Virus record (IMG/VR): IMGVR_UViG_3300033148_001450
Coordinates: 1 to 36,967 of that record
DNA length: 36,967 nucleotides
From: a virus
Strand: one strand, 5' to 3'
Below the pieces are notes generated by a model that was not told where the DNA came from, searched no databases, and saw nothing but the letters and a program-made list of their open reading frames with translations. The position numbers and the translations under genes were made by a program. This document shows, piece by piece, positions 25,918-32,467 of this stretch (within the stretch, counting starts at the first letter, position 1; each line of letters begins with the position of its first letter).

Positions 25918-26090
25918 CCAGAGACAAGTGGGATTCGAACCCACATCTAACGGTTATATTATCCGTCGTGCTACACGAGGTCAGGTGGTAGATCGTTGCC
26001 TTGCCACCCTGTTTATGCGTGGGAACTGGAAAGAAACCACGACTAATACCCTTATGGGTTATTCTTTCACCCTTACATCATTGTCTCTGG
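25918..26090 (-). ncRNA. Large tRNA-like structured RNA element
   Basis: A perfect 10-bp closing stem is formed by 26081-26090 and 25918-25927 (CCAGAGACAA with TTGTCTCTGG). Stacked directly on it, with tRNA spacing, is a perfect T-arm (GTGGG, loop TTCGAAT, CCCAC; 25928-25944). Preceding that is an anticodon-like arm, GACGG/CCGTT, with a 9-base loop (25948-25966). The D-arm position is replaced by about 110 bases that fold into further hairpins (AATAACCC/GGGTATT; CAGGGTGG/CCACCTG; GTCGTG/CACGAC). It is too short for a tmRNA or a group I intron plus tRNA, and it has no normal D-arm. It could be a degenerate or expanded tRNA or a new phage RNA; the strand is inferred from the tRNA-like polarity. 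Confidence 0.55.
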
Positions 26091-26109
26091 TTGCCTGACC
26101 ACTGGTTGT

Positions 26110-26189
26110 ACTTCCCAACGCCAAGCGTAAGTTAGGAGGCGACTCTCCGTATCCATCTGCAGATGGGGGTTAACGGCATCTATCCTCCC
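26110..26189 (-). ncRNA. Further structured RNA segment between tRNA-Met and the tRNA-like element
   Basis: Reading the minus strand, GGGAGG (26184-26189) pairs with CCTCCT (26134-26139), enclosing CCGT/ACGG (26173-26176 with 26147-26150) and a perfect 14-base palindrome at 26153-26166. A second unit at 26110-26132 is a nested hairpin, ACTT ... AAGT around ACGC-TTG-GCGT. No open reading frame of note or tRNA arms are found here. It begins seven bases after the tRNA-Met 3' end, so it probably belongs to the same transcript. Confidence 0.45.
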
Positions 26190-26195
26190 AAAAAG

Positions 26196-26268
26196 TTGCG
26201 GGGGCAGGATTTGAACCTACGACTGTTTGGTTATGAGCCAACTTATCTACCAACTGATATACCCCGCA
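26196..26268 (-). tRNA. tRNA-Met (anticodon CAT)
   Basis: A complete cloverleaf is visible on the minus strand: acceptor TGCGGGG/CCCCGCA (7 pairs), D-arm TATC-AGTTGGTA-GATA, anticodon arm with loop CTCATAA, a 5-base variable region, and T-arm GTAGG-TTCAAAT-CCTGC. The discriminator is A and no CCA is encoded. The bottom anticodon-stem pair is G-A mismatched. Position 1-72 is a T-A pair, so it lacks the initiator-type mismatch. A CAT anticodon can also be an Ile2 tRNA after lysidine modification; the sequence alone does not exclude this. Confidence 0.92.
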
Positions 26269-26278
26269 ATTATCACAA

Positions 26279-26382
26279 TGGGATGTGGCTGTAGCTCAAG
26301 TACTATGACTAGCATTTAACCTGACTCGCGTGCGTCAGGCACCACAGAGCCCTCTTAATCAAACCACAAAACCCATATCCCA
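26279..26382 (-). other. Imperfect inverted repeat upstream of tRNA-Met
   Basis: TGGGATATGG (minus, 26382-26373) pairs with CCACATCCCA (26288-26279) at 9 of 10 positions. Inside is a clean hairpin CCTGAC/GTCAGG (26334-26339 with 26320-26325). The outer left arm overlaps the end of a 30-codon gene, so this may be an mRNA 3' structure or RNA-processing site rather than a stable RNA. Bases 26269-26354 hold no gene that I can support. Confidence 0.4.
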
Positions 26383-26447
26383 ACAGCACTTAATGTGCTA
26401 GCTCCAGCTAATAGGAAGGATACTCCAATTTTGGCTAATATGTCCAT
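26355..26447 (-). CDS. Tiny membrane protein (30 aa)
   Basis: AAAGGAGAATT lies directly before ATG 26447. The 30 residues (MDILAKIGVSFLLAGASTLS and AVGIWVLWFD) are one hydrophobic helix with a short acidic end. It follows another tiny membrane gene at 26555 whose end overlaps this gene's ribosome site. The strong ribosome site and membrane-like composition support translation. The function is unknown; small phage membrane proteins of this kind often affect host envelope or lysis timing. Confidence 0.6.
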   Translation of the reverse strand: MDILAKIGVSFLLAGASTLSAVGIWVLWFD

Positions 26448-26456
26448 AATTCTCCT

Positions 26457-26555
26457 TTATCTGCTCACCCACGCCGTTAAAAAGGCTAAACAACATACAG
26501 TCAGCACACACATAAAAGCCGTAAAACATATGTCTGATACCATTGCTTCTGTCAT
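26457..26555 (-). CDS. Tiny cysteine-containing membrane protein (32 aa)
   Basis: AAGGAGGA precedes ATG 26555. The sequence (MTEAMVSDICFTAFMCVLTV, then CCLAFLTAWVSR) is a single hydrophobic helix with four cysteines. ATG overlaps the stop of the 67-residue gene upstream (ATGA), so the two are translationally linked. No family is recognisable at this size. Confidence 0.6.
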   Translation of the reverse strand: MTEAMVSDICFTAFMCVLTVCCLAFLTAWVSR

Positions 26556-26755
26556 TTCGGCTCCTCCTTGAGAATAAACCCAATGTTGTTCTCGGATTCT
26601 TTGCCGCTAGGTTTTATAATAATACCAGCGATATTGTCTTTACCAAGCCGGTTAACGAAGTCTCCGATTCCCATACAACGATACCATGTTGTAATGTTGG
26701 AATTGAATCCTTCGTCTGCTACTTTTATGTCCCAATAAATCCGTTCTTCATTCAT
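26552..26755 (-). CDS. Small soluble early protein (67 aa)
   Basis: Starts ATG 26755. The protein MNEERIYWDIKVADEG ... GKDNIAGIIIKPSG is acidic-basic mixed and strand-rich, with no membrane segment. It overlaps its neighbours by four bases on both sides, an operon-like arrangement. No family is recognised. Confidence 0.65.
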   Translation of the reverse strand: MNEERIYWDIKVADEGFNSNITTWYRCMGIGDFVNRLGKDNIAGIIIKPSGKESENNIGFILKEEPK

Positions 26756-27018
26756 TTCTTGACTCCTCTAGATTCCTTTACTCTTTTCATCATTTCTTCT
26801 GCTTCTTTGAAGTTTGTTTCCATGAACGCACCTGCTGATATTTTCTTGAAGCTAGCGTCTATCTTAGACCTTTCGTTTCTCCCAACATAATCAAGCATTT
26901 TGATAATGCAGTCGTAGTTTTCCAATGTTAATGGCATACTTCCGCAACCCTTACTACAATCGCTTATGTGGAAATTGTATGCAACCATACTGTCTTTGAT
27001 TTCTATTTCAAATTTCAT
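26752..27018 (-). CDS. Small early protein (88 aa)
   Basis: I choose ATG 27018, with AGAGGG upstream, over a longer TTG-type frame from 27087, because a separate 23-codon gene occupies that stretch. The N-terminal half has MKFEIEIKDSMVAYNFHI and a C-x3-C pair (DCSKGCG); the C-terminal half is a charged helix (NFKEAEEMMKRVKESRG). Its function is unknown. The start overlaps the preceding stop (TAATG). Confidence 0.65.
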   Translation of the reverse strand: MKFEIEIKDSMVAYNFHISDCSKGCGSMPLTLENYDCIIKMLDYVGRNERSKIDASFKKISAGAFMETNFKEAEEMMKRVKESRGVKK

Positions 27019-27089
27019 TAAAATACCCTCTGAAAGATTAAAGTTAGAATTATCCCGACGGTGATTAGAAAGAATACGTCTATCCACAT
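27018..27089 (-). CDS. Possible tiny membrane protein (23 aa)
   Basis: ATG 27089 begins a 23-residue frame, MWIDVFFLITVGIILTLIFQ plus RVF, which is one near-perfect transmembrane helix. The stop shares a base with the ATG of the next gene. The ribosome site is weak, so expression may rely on coupling to the gene ending at 27098. The hydrophobicity and tight junctions favour a real gene, but at this length the evidence is limited. Confidence 0.4.
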   Translation of the reverse strand: MWIDVFFLITVGIILTLIFQRVF

Positions 27090-27097
27090 TTTGTCGG

Positions 27098-27292
27098 TCA
27101 AGCCAACCCCATTTCCTCAGCCTTTAGCTGGTCTGCAATTCCCTGGTAATCTGCTTCGTGATACAGCTCTTGCCAAGGTGTCGTTGCCGGATCGCATATA
27201 CCGGCTTCCAACGTTCCCCCGTACCATATCTCTACGTCTCCGTCATACTCATTTCCTGTCGTCGTCCACGTGTAATGTGTGTAATCACCCAT
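27098..27292 (-). CDS. Small acidic protein (64 aa)
   Basis: ATG 27292 is preceded by GGGGGAATGAC. The product (MGDYTHYTWTTTGNEYDGDV, WYGGTLEAGICDP, ELYHEADYQGIADQLKAEE) is acidic and soluble, with aromatic strands followed by a helix. The composition recalls small phage inhibitors that mimic DNA, but there is no specific support for this. It lies within the row of micro-genes after the helicase. Confidence 0.6.
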   Translation of the reverse strand: MGDYTHYTWTTTGNEYDGDVEIWYGGTLEAGICDPATTPWQELYHEADYQGIADQLKAEEMGLA

Positions 27293-27293
27293 G

Positions 27294-27437
27294 TCATTCC
27301 CCCATGAATAGAACTGCTGTGTTAAGTGTAGCTGCAGCCATCCAGTACACCGTATGTACAGGCATTCTGTGCAACCCGTAGACTATAGAAGCCCCTAGAC
27401 TTAAAATTATAATTAAAATTGGAAATACAGCTACCAT
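27294..27437 (-). CDS. Small two-helix membrane protein (47 aa)
   Basis: AAAGGAGG precedes ATG 27437, which overlaps the helicase stop (TAATG). The 47 residues contain two hydrophobic segments, VAVFPILIIILSLGASIVYG and VYWMAAATLNTAVLFM, separated by a short His/Arg loop. It is the first of several tiny membrane genes. The family is unknown. Confidence 0.65.
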   Translation of the reverse strand: MVAVFPILIIILSLGASIVYGLHRMPVHTVYWMAAATLNTAVLFMGE

Positions 27438-28714
27438 TAAAAATCCTCCTTTAATTTCTTAGGGTCAGCGATGAACGCCTTTAACAGTTTGATGAACGCT
27501 GGTGTCTTGACATAAAACCCGTGCTTCTTCTTAACGCAACGGTTACGCAGTAGCGTAGAGAGCTGTCCCTTAGCATCATTATACTCTGAACCCGTGGATT
27601 CCTCTATATATCTGACAGTGAGCTGATAGTTGTCGATGAACTGGTAGCAAATCTCTTCGCCCCATGCCTTTAGCAACTTGTGGACCTTCTCTGGTTCCTT
27701 TATAATCTCTTCGCTCAGCTTCTTGTGAGAGAACATATTGTATCCGAAATGAGACTTGTCGTACTCCGTGTTAAGGAAGTTATAGATATATTCCACGTGC
27801 TCCGGCTTAACAATGACCTTCTCGCCAGTTTCGTCCGTGCTGAATAATCGACAAGCCAGGGCTACTGCTAACCTAGCCAGTTTGATTTTCTGTTCCATAG
27901 AGTTCACGATGGGGCAGTCTGACGAGTACTTCTTACTCATCAACTTGCCGTACATGTGGCACGCGTCGATCGTGGCAGCGTCTAGTCGTACCTGTTCGGC
28001 TTTTCTGCTCCAAGCCCACAACACTAAATCGTGACAGAGGTCAGTCGTATAGACGTGCGGGACGTTGGGCTGCAACCTTTCGTCAGCGTCGTCTTCGTTG
28101 ATCTCGTCTTTCTCCAGGATGACAACAAAATCAAACCGCGCAATATCCTCCGGCTTGCCGATTAAGTTCTCAATTATCTTTGTTCCAGATCCGAAATTGT
28201 TAATACTATCTGCCGACCGCGGGTTGCTAAGCCAAACCAAACGTGTCCTAGCAAGGGTTCGCTCAGTCTGGATTTTAGTAACTTCAGCGATACCGGAGCT
28301 ACGAAGGTCGGACATTTTGGCGATCTCTTCCGCAAGAATACCAGATACTTCATCAATAAAGAGAAGTCGTCCGTCGTTAAGAGGAATACGTCCCCACGAA
28401 ATACGCCAGCCAGTGCGAACTTGATGTAACCCACCGATGAGTCCAGCCGGTGTAGTGTTCTCGCCCGATGAGCGAGCTCCAAGACGGTAGTGTCCAACGA
28501 GTTTTTTTGAAGTTTCTGATTTCCCACAGCGCGTGTCTCCTATGATTAGAACTTCTGGGTATCCTTTTTCGATGAGCTTCTTTCCAAAATAGAACTGAAG
28601 AGGACTATGGTACACCAAGTCAATAGACAGATGAAGGTTAGTACGATTGTATATGCTAGTAACGTTGGTACTGATGTCAGCATAAATGGCATTTAATTTG
28701 TCTCCGATTTGCAT
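27437..28714 (-). CDS. MCM-like AAA+ replicative helicase (ATPase part)
   Basis: This 425-residue ATPase has the MCM order of motifs: Walker A GDTRCGKS (residues 59-66), SSGENTTPAGLIGG in the place of the MCM SG..S..GLT region, Walker B LLFIDEVSG (117-125), sensor-1 WLSNPRSA (161-168) and arginine-finger-type IARFDFVV (191-198). The C terminus is a likely winged helix (RCVKKKHGFYVKTPAFIK). It lacks the MCM N-terminal zinc/OB region, which appears instead at the C terminus of the overlapping primase gene. It is expected to unwind DNA ahead of the polymerase. The start is ATG 28714, 22 bases inside the primase gene. Confidence 0.85.
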   Translation of the reverse strand: MQIGDKLNAIYADISTNVTSIYNRTNLHLSIDLVYHSPLQFYFGKKLIEKGYPEVLIIGDTRCGKSETSKKLVGHYRLGARSSGENTTPAGLIGGLHQVRTGWRISWGRIPLNDGRLLFIDEVSGILAEEIAKMSDLRSSGIAEVTKIQTERTLARTRLVWLSNPRSADSINNFGSGTKIIENLIGKPEDIARFDFVVILEKDEINEDDADERLQPNVPHVYTTDLCHDLVLWAWSRKAEQVRLDAATIDACHMYGKLMSKKYSSDCPIVNSMEQKIKLARLAVALACRLFSTDETGEKVIVKPEHVEYIYNFLNTEYDKSHFGYNMFSHKKLSEEIIKEPEKVHKLLKAWGEEICYQFIDNYQLTVRYIEESTGSEYNDAKGQLSTLLRNRCVKKKHGFYVKTPAFIKLLKAFIADPKKLKEDF

Positions 28715-30282
28715 TGAAAGATTTCCAATCTCTTTTTAAGGTCAGGGGTCATTTTAAACTCTTCAATAGATGAATCTGCAGGCTGTACTTCGTAGACCAG
28801 ATGTACCAACGTCTGATTCTTTGGGTCTGGCATAGCGATGGAACGTATCTCATAATCCATGTTTGCTTCTATCGGATAGGACAGGACGAACAAGTCACGT
28901 TCCACGTACTTCTGGTTGAAGTCGGCTGTATCGAACGAAAGGTCGTCGATAGCAGGTATGACTGAGCAACGTGTGATACCTTGGTGATCTGTTTCTTTGA
29001 TTGAAAACTTCTTACACGAAGATAACTGGAATAAATCTCCGATTATGTGCCTACGCTCCCTAGTGGTGCACTCTATAAGTTGTAAAATCTCCGGAGTGGC
29101 TTCGTTAATCTCTTTGAAGTCTGTGTGCGCTGACTTCCCAGCTAATGGACACGTGTTACATGCGTTCTTAGAATTGTCCATGTTGCACGTAACACCGATA
29201 GTTTTTGGGATAATAGACGGTGCTGAATCCTTGGCTATGACACGGACGTTCATCCTGGAGCGTTTGTAGAACAGACGTTCCTGAGAGACTTTATCCAGTG
29301 ACACATCATACACTTCGTCCGGTATGTCGATCGGTCCGGATGATTCTGGTTTGGATAGAGGTGAGTCTGTTATGAGCGCTCTAAAATCAATAGGTGTAGC
29401 GCCCTTCATAATCCAGTCTGTGTAGTCCGCGTTATGCGGCTCTGTGATCGGAAGGTCTACGACACGTACACTGCGTGCTATGTCCAGTAATAGGTGCGCT
29501 ACTTTTCGTGCCCCTGTCCTACCAGCGTCGTCGATGTCATAGCAGAGGACAACGTCTTTGTCGCGGAAAATCTCTTTCCACTCCGACTTAAAGGTACCAG
29601 CGCCCCCTGTTACAGTGACAGCATTGAATCCGTGTTGATTAGCTAGGATACAATCCTTTTCCCCTTCCATAATAACGACCTCTCGCTCTTCGAGATTCTC
29701 GTATGGAAATAGCCTTATCTCGCTGTGACCCATTATCTGTGTCATCTTAGGGTCGCCCTGTGGAGCGTACTTTCGTACGTTTACCAGAACGCCATGTTCC
29801 TTAATTGGTATCCAGTACCGTTTGGTCTGAGCGTCATACCCGATCTCATACTTTTTCATAACGTCCAGAGTCCAGAACGTATGGTCTGTGAGATACTGTA
29901 TCCGTTCCGGATGGTTCATCAGTCCGGCTATGCGTTGGTCGATGTCGTCCTGTCGGAGTGGGAATACTTTTGTGGAAGCGGGTGGCTTGCGCTTCTTAGG
30001 TTCTGGAGGAGCTGAGGCTTTGGCGTCCTTTTTAATTCTGTCGCTGGCTTCTGTTATGGGTATATCTTCAATGACAGATAGGAACTTAGCCATACTCCCG
30101 CCACTTCCGAGCTTACAGCTACTGTTGAAGCACATATAGAGCCCTGTACCAGTGTTGAAGCTGAATGAGGCAGTCTTATCGTCGTGGCAGGGACAGCAGG
30201 CGACCACTTCGTCGCCCGTTGCCCGTGCCTCGTCGAGATTGATGTGTCTTCCGTAGAACTTTTTTATGTAATTGGAATCCAC
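28693..30282 (-). CDS. DnaG-type primase with MCM-N-like C-terminal region
   Basis: The start is GTG 30282. Residues about 30-56 form a CHC2-like zinc site (C30-x2-H33 ... C51-x4-C56). Residues about 201-270 are a TOPRIM domain: VVIMEGEKD (E206) and CYDIDDAG (D249, D251, D252). These make RNA primers. Residues about 335-529 are unusual for a primase: NVRVIAKDSAPSIIPKTIGV, a cysteine cluster CNMDNSKNACNTCP (C366, C375, C378), further beta strands, and a terminal EEFKMTPDLKKRLEIF resembling the MCM linker before the ATPase. This suggests the MCM N-terminal domain is fused to the primase. The end overlaps the helicase gene by 22 bases. Confidence 0.88.
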   Translation of the reverse strand: MDSNYIKKFYGRHINLDEARATGDEVVACCPCHDDKTASFSFNTGTGLYMCFNSSCKLGSGGSMAKFLSVIEDIPITEASDRIKKDAKASAPPEPKKRKPPASTKVFPLRQDDIDQRIAGLMNHPERIQYLTDHTFWTLDVMKKYEIGYDAQTKRYWIPIKEHGVLVNVRKYAPQGDPKMTQIMGHSEIRLFPYENLEEREVVIMEGEKDCILANQHGFNAVTVTGGAGTFKSEWKEIFRDKDVVLCYDIDDAGRTGARKVAHLLLDIARSVRVVDLPITEPHNADYTDWIMKGATPIDFRALITDSPLSKPESSGPIDIPDEVYDVSLDKVSQERLFYKRSRMNVRVIAKDSAPSIIPKTIGVTCNMDNSKNACNTCPLAGKSAHTDFKEINEATPEILQLIECTTRERRHIIGDLFQLSSCKKFSIKETDHQGITRCSVIPAIDDLSFDTADFNQKYVERDLFVLSYPIEANMDYEIRSIAMPDPKNQTLVHLVYEVQPADSSIEEFKMTPDLKKRLEIFQCKSETN

Positions 30283-30284
30283 TT

Positions 30285-30989
30285 CTAGAAGTCCTCTCCA
30301 TCTATTGGCTTAGAAGACTGTTTATCCTGAGCACCCTCTACTTCGAAGTTGAGGTCTCGTTTAGAGAACGTGTCGTACAACTGTTCACAGATTCGTTGCT
30401 CTCGTGCTTCTGTAATACCTGCCTCTTTCACATCGAATATGAAGAAGGTCCCAAACTGGTTAGTCTTGTTGACAGAGTGGAGCTTGTACTTATTTGCCCA
30501 TATGTCCTTACCCGTCATCTTAGCCATAGTCAGCAGCTTTCGCCCTGCCTGGTATGACGTCATGGAAAAGCTCAGCATAATTGGCAACGTGCTTCCCTCT
30601 AGGAGTACGAGGAAGTTCAAGTAAGCAGTACACGACGGCTTCTGTCCGCCAGCTCCCCACTTCGTGTCTTTGATAACACGTGGGTCTTGTGAGTCAGACG
30701 TCTGGTACTCCACGCCTCCACCTTCTCCACGCGGTATCCATTTTATATACTTCTTGTGCATGGCGATCGGAATGAATATGTCCGTTGGAAGTTTTGTCTT
30801 GCTGATTTGGTTGACCAGCGTACCTGCCTGACCTAGCCCCTGCTGTACGGTAGGACTCATGGACTGCAGTAGTTCGATTCTAGGGATGAGTAATTCGCTT
30901 GAGTCTGCGTCTTCCAGACCGCGTGGTGCGGCGGTAACTTTGGCTACCTCTTGTGATGCTTTCTTCACTACGTCTTTTTTAGCTGTCAT
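30285..30989 (-). CDS. Putative ssDNA-binding-like replication protein (234 aa)
   Basis: It sits two bases from the primase start. The body has a conserved-looking segment PRIELLQSMSPTVQQGLGQA followed by strands (FIPIAMHKKYIKWIPRGEGG, GTFFIFDVKEAG). The C terminus is acidic with a final Phe (PIDGEDF), like the partner-binding tip of SSB proteins and T7 gp2.5. The N terminus is lysine-rich and flexible. Size, tip and neighbours suggest an ssDNA-binding role, but no OB fold can be proved by eye. It belongs to a family often left as hypothetical in phage replication modules. Confidence 0.6.
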   Translation of the reverse strand: MTAKKDVVKKASQEVAKVTAAPRGLEDADSSELLIPRIELLQSMSPTVQQGLGQAGTLVNQISKTKLPTDIFIPIAMHKKYIKWIPRGEGGGVEYQTSDSQDPRVIKDTKWGAGGQKPSCTAYLNFLVLLEGSTLPIMLSFSMTSYQAGRKLLTMAKMTGKDIWANKYKLHSVNKTNQFGTFFIFDVKEAGITEAREQRICEQLYDTFSKRDLNFEVEGAQDKQSSKPIDGEDF

Positions 30990-30994
30990 TTTCT

Positions 30995-31384
30995 TTAGCC
31001 TCTTATGGTTATGTTGTTTTTTATGAATGTTTTAATCCCAGGCGGCAACTCTTCGTTGAGCTCTAGCTTCTCTTTATAATAGCTATGCACCTTCTGTGCG
31101 TGCACCGCCATTACGTTGCCCATTTCCCCGTGCCCCAGCATCCACTGTTCGAATGCCATCGGATCTTCGATGGAATACTTCTTCGTGGAGGTCAAGGAAC
31201 AGGTACCTAGTCCTGCTATCTTCACGGACAGCATGTCGTGATCTTCCATATGTTCGACCAGACCGTAGATTTTATCTGCTATTTGTCCGTTTACTTCTTT
31301 CAACTCTGCCTCAATACCGGACTTCTTAGTCCGAAGCTCCTTTAAGTGCTCTAACTCTGTTGCGAACTCTTTGTAAGACAGCAT
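30995..31384 (-). CDS. Internal start: coiled-coil early phage protein (129 aa)
   Basis: AAAGGAGGAAAAATG marks an independent start at 31384 inside the HNH fusion frame. The N-terminal half is a coiled coil (LEHLKELRTKKSGIEAELKE), followed by strands and a helix (AGLGTCSLTSTKKYSI, PMAFEQWMLGHGEMGN) and an end resembling other phage proteins, PPGIKTFIKNNITIRG. It lies between small Cys proteins and the SSB-like gene, suggesting a replication or recombination accessory. The function is unknown. The internal ribosome site is the best evidence that this is the ancestral gene. Confidence 0.7.
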   Translation of the reverse strand: MLSYKEFATELEHLKELRTKKSGIEAELKEVNGQIADKIYGLVEHMEDHDMLSVKIAGLGTCSLTSTKKYSIEDPMAFEQWMLGHGEMGNVMAVHAQKVHSYYKEKLELNEELPPGIKTFIKNNITIRG

Positions 31385-31750
31385 TTTTCCTCCTTTCCTT
31401 AAATAGCTGTGGAGTAACCCATGATGTCTTTTACACAGCCACACAACTTCTAAGGGTTTAGAATAATCTTCGTGGTGCCCTTGTCCAGGAAGCCCACAAC
31501 GACATATTCCTCGTATAATACGACCAGATCGTATCTCTCTGTGAAATAGCTTTCTGGCTTCTTCTTTTTCTGGGTGTTTTAGCTTACTCTTTCTGTTTAG
31601 AGAGACCCTAAGCCCCATGTGATTCTTTTGGTACTTACTGTTGTATCCTCTGACCTTATCTCTATTTCTGAGCTTCCACGCCCTGGTTAAAGCGTTTTTC
31701 TTGAGTCTACGTTCTTCTTTAGACTGTGGCACAGCATTCTCCGCCACCAT
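30995..31750 (-). CDS. HNH endonuclease unit fused in frame to a phage early protein (251 aa)
   Basis: Residues about 1-120 are an HNH-type unit like the one at 23822: basic helix (NRDKVRGYNSKYQKNHMG), then ICRCGLPGQGHHEDYSKPLE and WLCKRHHGLLH. No stop follows; the frame continues through RKGGK into the downstream 129-residue phage protein. A strong internal ribosome site and ATG at 31384 lie at the junction. The start is ATG 31750 or GTG 31732, both inside the previous gene. The fusion looks like an HNH insertion that lost its stop. Whether the fused or the separate protein is made is unknown. Confidence 0.75.
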   Translation of the reverse strand: MVAENAVPQSKEERRLKKNALTRAWKLRNRDKVRGYNSKYQKNHMGLRVSLNRKSKLKHPEKEEARKLFHREIRSGRIIRGICRCGLPGQGHHEDYSKPLEVVWLCKRHHGLLHSYLRKGGKMLSYKEFATELEHLKELRTKKSGIEAELKEVNGQIADKIYGLVEHMEDHDMLSVKIAGLGTCSLTSTKKYSIEDPMAFEQWMLGHGEMGNVMAVHAQKVHSYYKEKLELNEELPPGIKTFIKNNITIRG

Positions 31751-31952
31751 TCAACGTCGGTTCACGTAGCGCGTTGTCCACGGATATGCGTAGACCAGCG
31801 TTCCACATGTTCTCTGCCAGACGACGCACGTCACACCCTTCTTCCTGTGTCACGCCTTTGTCCTCTAAGAACGCACACAATTCATTTGCGATTACGGCTA
31901 GCTCCAGATAGCGTTGCCTCTTCGCCCGTTTCACATTTACGTACCTGTCCAT
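31719..31952 (-). CDS. Small early protein (77 aa)
   Basis: GGGGGGAGAAT lies before ATG 31952, supporting this start despite a 71-base overlap with the end of the upstream gene. The product is a mostly helical basic-acidic protein (MDRYVNVKRAKRQRYLELAV, DVRRLAENMWNAGLRISVD). No family is recognised. Its end overlaps the start of the HNH fusion. Confidence 0.6.
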   Translation of the reverse strand: MDRYVNVKRAKRQRYLELAVIANELCAFLEDKGVTQEEGCDVRRLAENMWNAGLRISVDNALREPTLNGGGECCATV

Positions 31953-32148
31953 ATTCTCCCCCCTTATTCTCGTCTAGTTTGTGATCCCCGCACCAGTCCG
32001 ACGGAAAGACTGCTGGGTACCCTTTCATTGTCGGGCTGTGATGCCGACATCGACCGAGTTTTGTATCACCGCGGTCGTTGATCTTTGGTACGTACCACAT
32101 GCACGTGACACATGCCATGTTCTTACTTCTGTGTTTCCATGGATCCAT
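31882..32148 (-). CDS. Cysteine/histidine-rich small phage protein (88 aa)
   Basis: AAGGGAGT precedes ATG 32148. The core MACVTCMWYVPKI, GRCRHHSPTMKGYPAVFPSD, WCGDHKLDEN belongs to a recurrent phage family with a C-x2-C, C-x-H-H, C-x2-H arrangement that could bind zinc. The C-terminal tail after LDEN is basic and overlaps the next gene. Its role is not known; such genes accompany early or replication genes. Confidence 0.72.
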   Translation of the reverse strand: MDPWKHRSKNMACVTCMWYVPKINDRGDTKLGRCRHHSPTMKGYPAVFPSDWCGDHKLDENKGGEYGQVRKCETGEEATLSGASRNRK

Positions 32149-32149
32149 T

Positions 32150-32449
32150 TTAATTTACTCCCTTTCTTATGCGCCAGTTCTTAATCGGCACAACTAACTT
32201 GGTCTCATCTTGGAACATTCTTTCAAACCCTTTTTCCTTAGCCCACGCCAAGTCTATCGTGTACTTCGCTTGGTCTGTGATATACATAATCCTTTCGACA
32301 CCTTCTGGAAGAAGATCGAGGTTTATTGTCCACGAGCCTCCCCCCATACGTAGACGGTTGTGCTCTTGCTCTACCTTAAATAACGTTTTGTTCTCTACCC
32401 ATTGTTGCATAGCGTTCTCCATACGCACGGGATACGAAAGAAAGGACAT
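32150..32449 (-). CDS. Hypothetical early protein (99 aa)
   Basis: ATG 32449 has a GGGG-type weak ribosome site; ATG 32422 is an alternative giving 90 residues. The protein has KTLFKVEQEHNRLRMGGGSW followed by strands (IMYITDQAKYTIDLAWAKE) and a basic end. There are no metal or nucleotide-binding motifs. It is located immediately after the SNF2-like helicase gene. No family is recognised. Confidence 0.62.
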   Translation of the reverse strand: MSFLSYPVRMENAMQQWVENKTLFKVEQEHNRLRMGGGSWTINLDLLPEGVERIMYITDQAKYTIDLAWAKEKGFERMFQDETKLVVPIKNWRIRKGVN

Positions 32450-32467
32450 AACCCCGTAGAGCCCGTG

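Noticed and set aside
25960-26045. Possible plus-strand tRNA with a D-arm-like GGTCAGGTGGTAGATC
   Set aside because: There is no matching anticodon stem or T-arm on the plus strand. The stretch is better explained as hairpins within the minus-strand RNA element.
25918-26090. Group I intron in a tRNA
   Set aside because: The extra sequence of about 90-110 bases is too short for a group I intron, and I see no core P7/P3-like elements.
28680-28740. Possible programmed frameshift joining primase and helicase
   Set aside because: The overlap has an A-run (CTTAAAAAG), but it is not an X-XXY-YYZ heptamer in the right frame, so slippage is not supported. Translational coupling is simpler.
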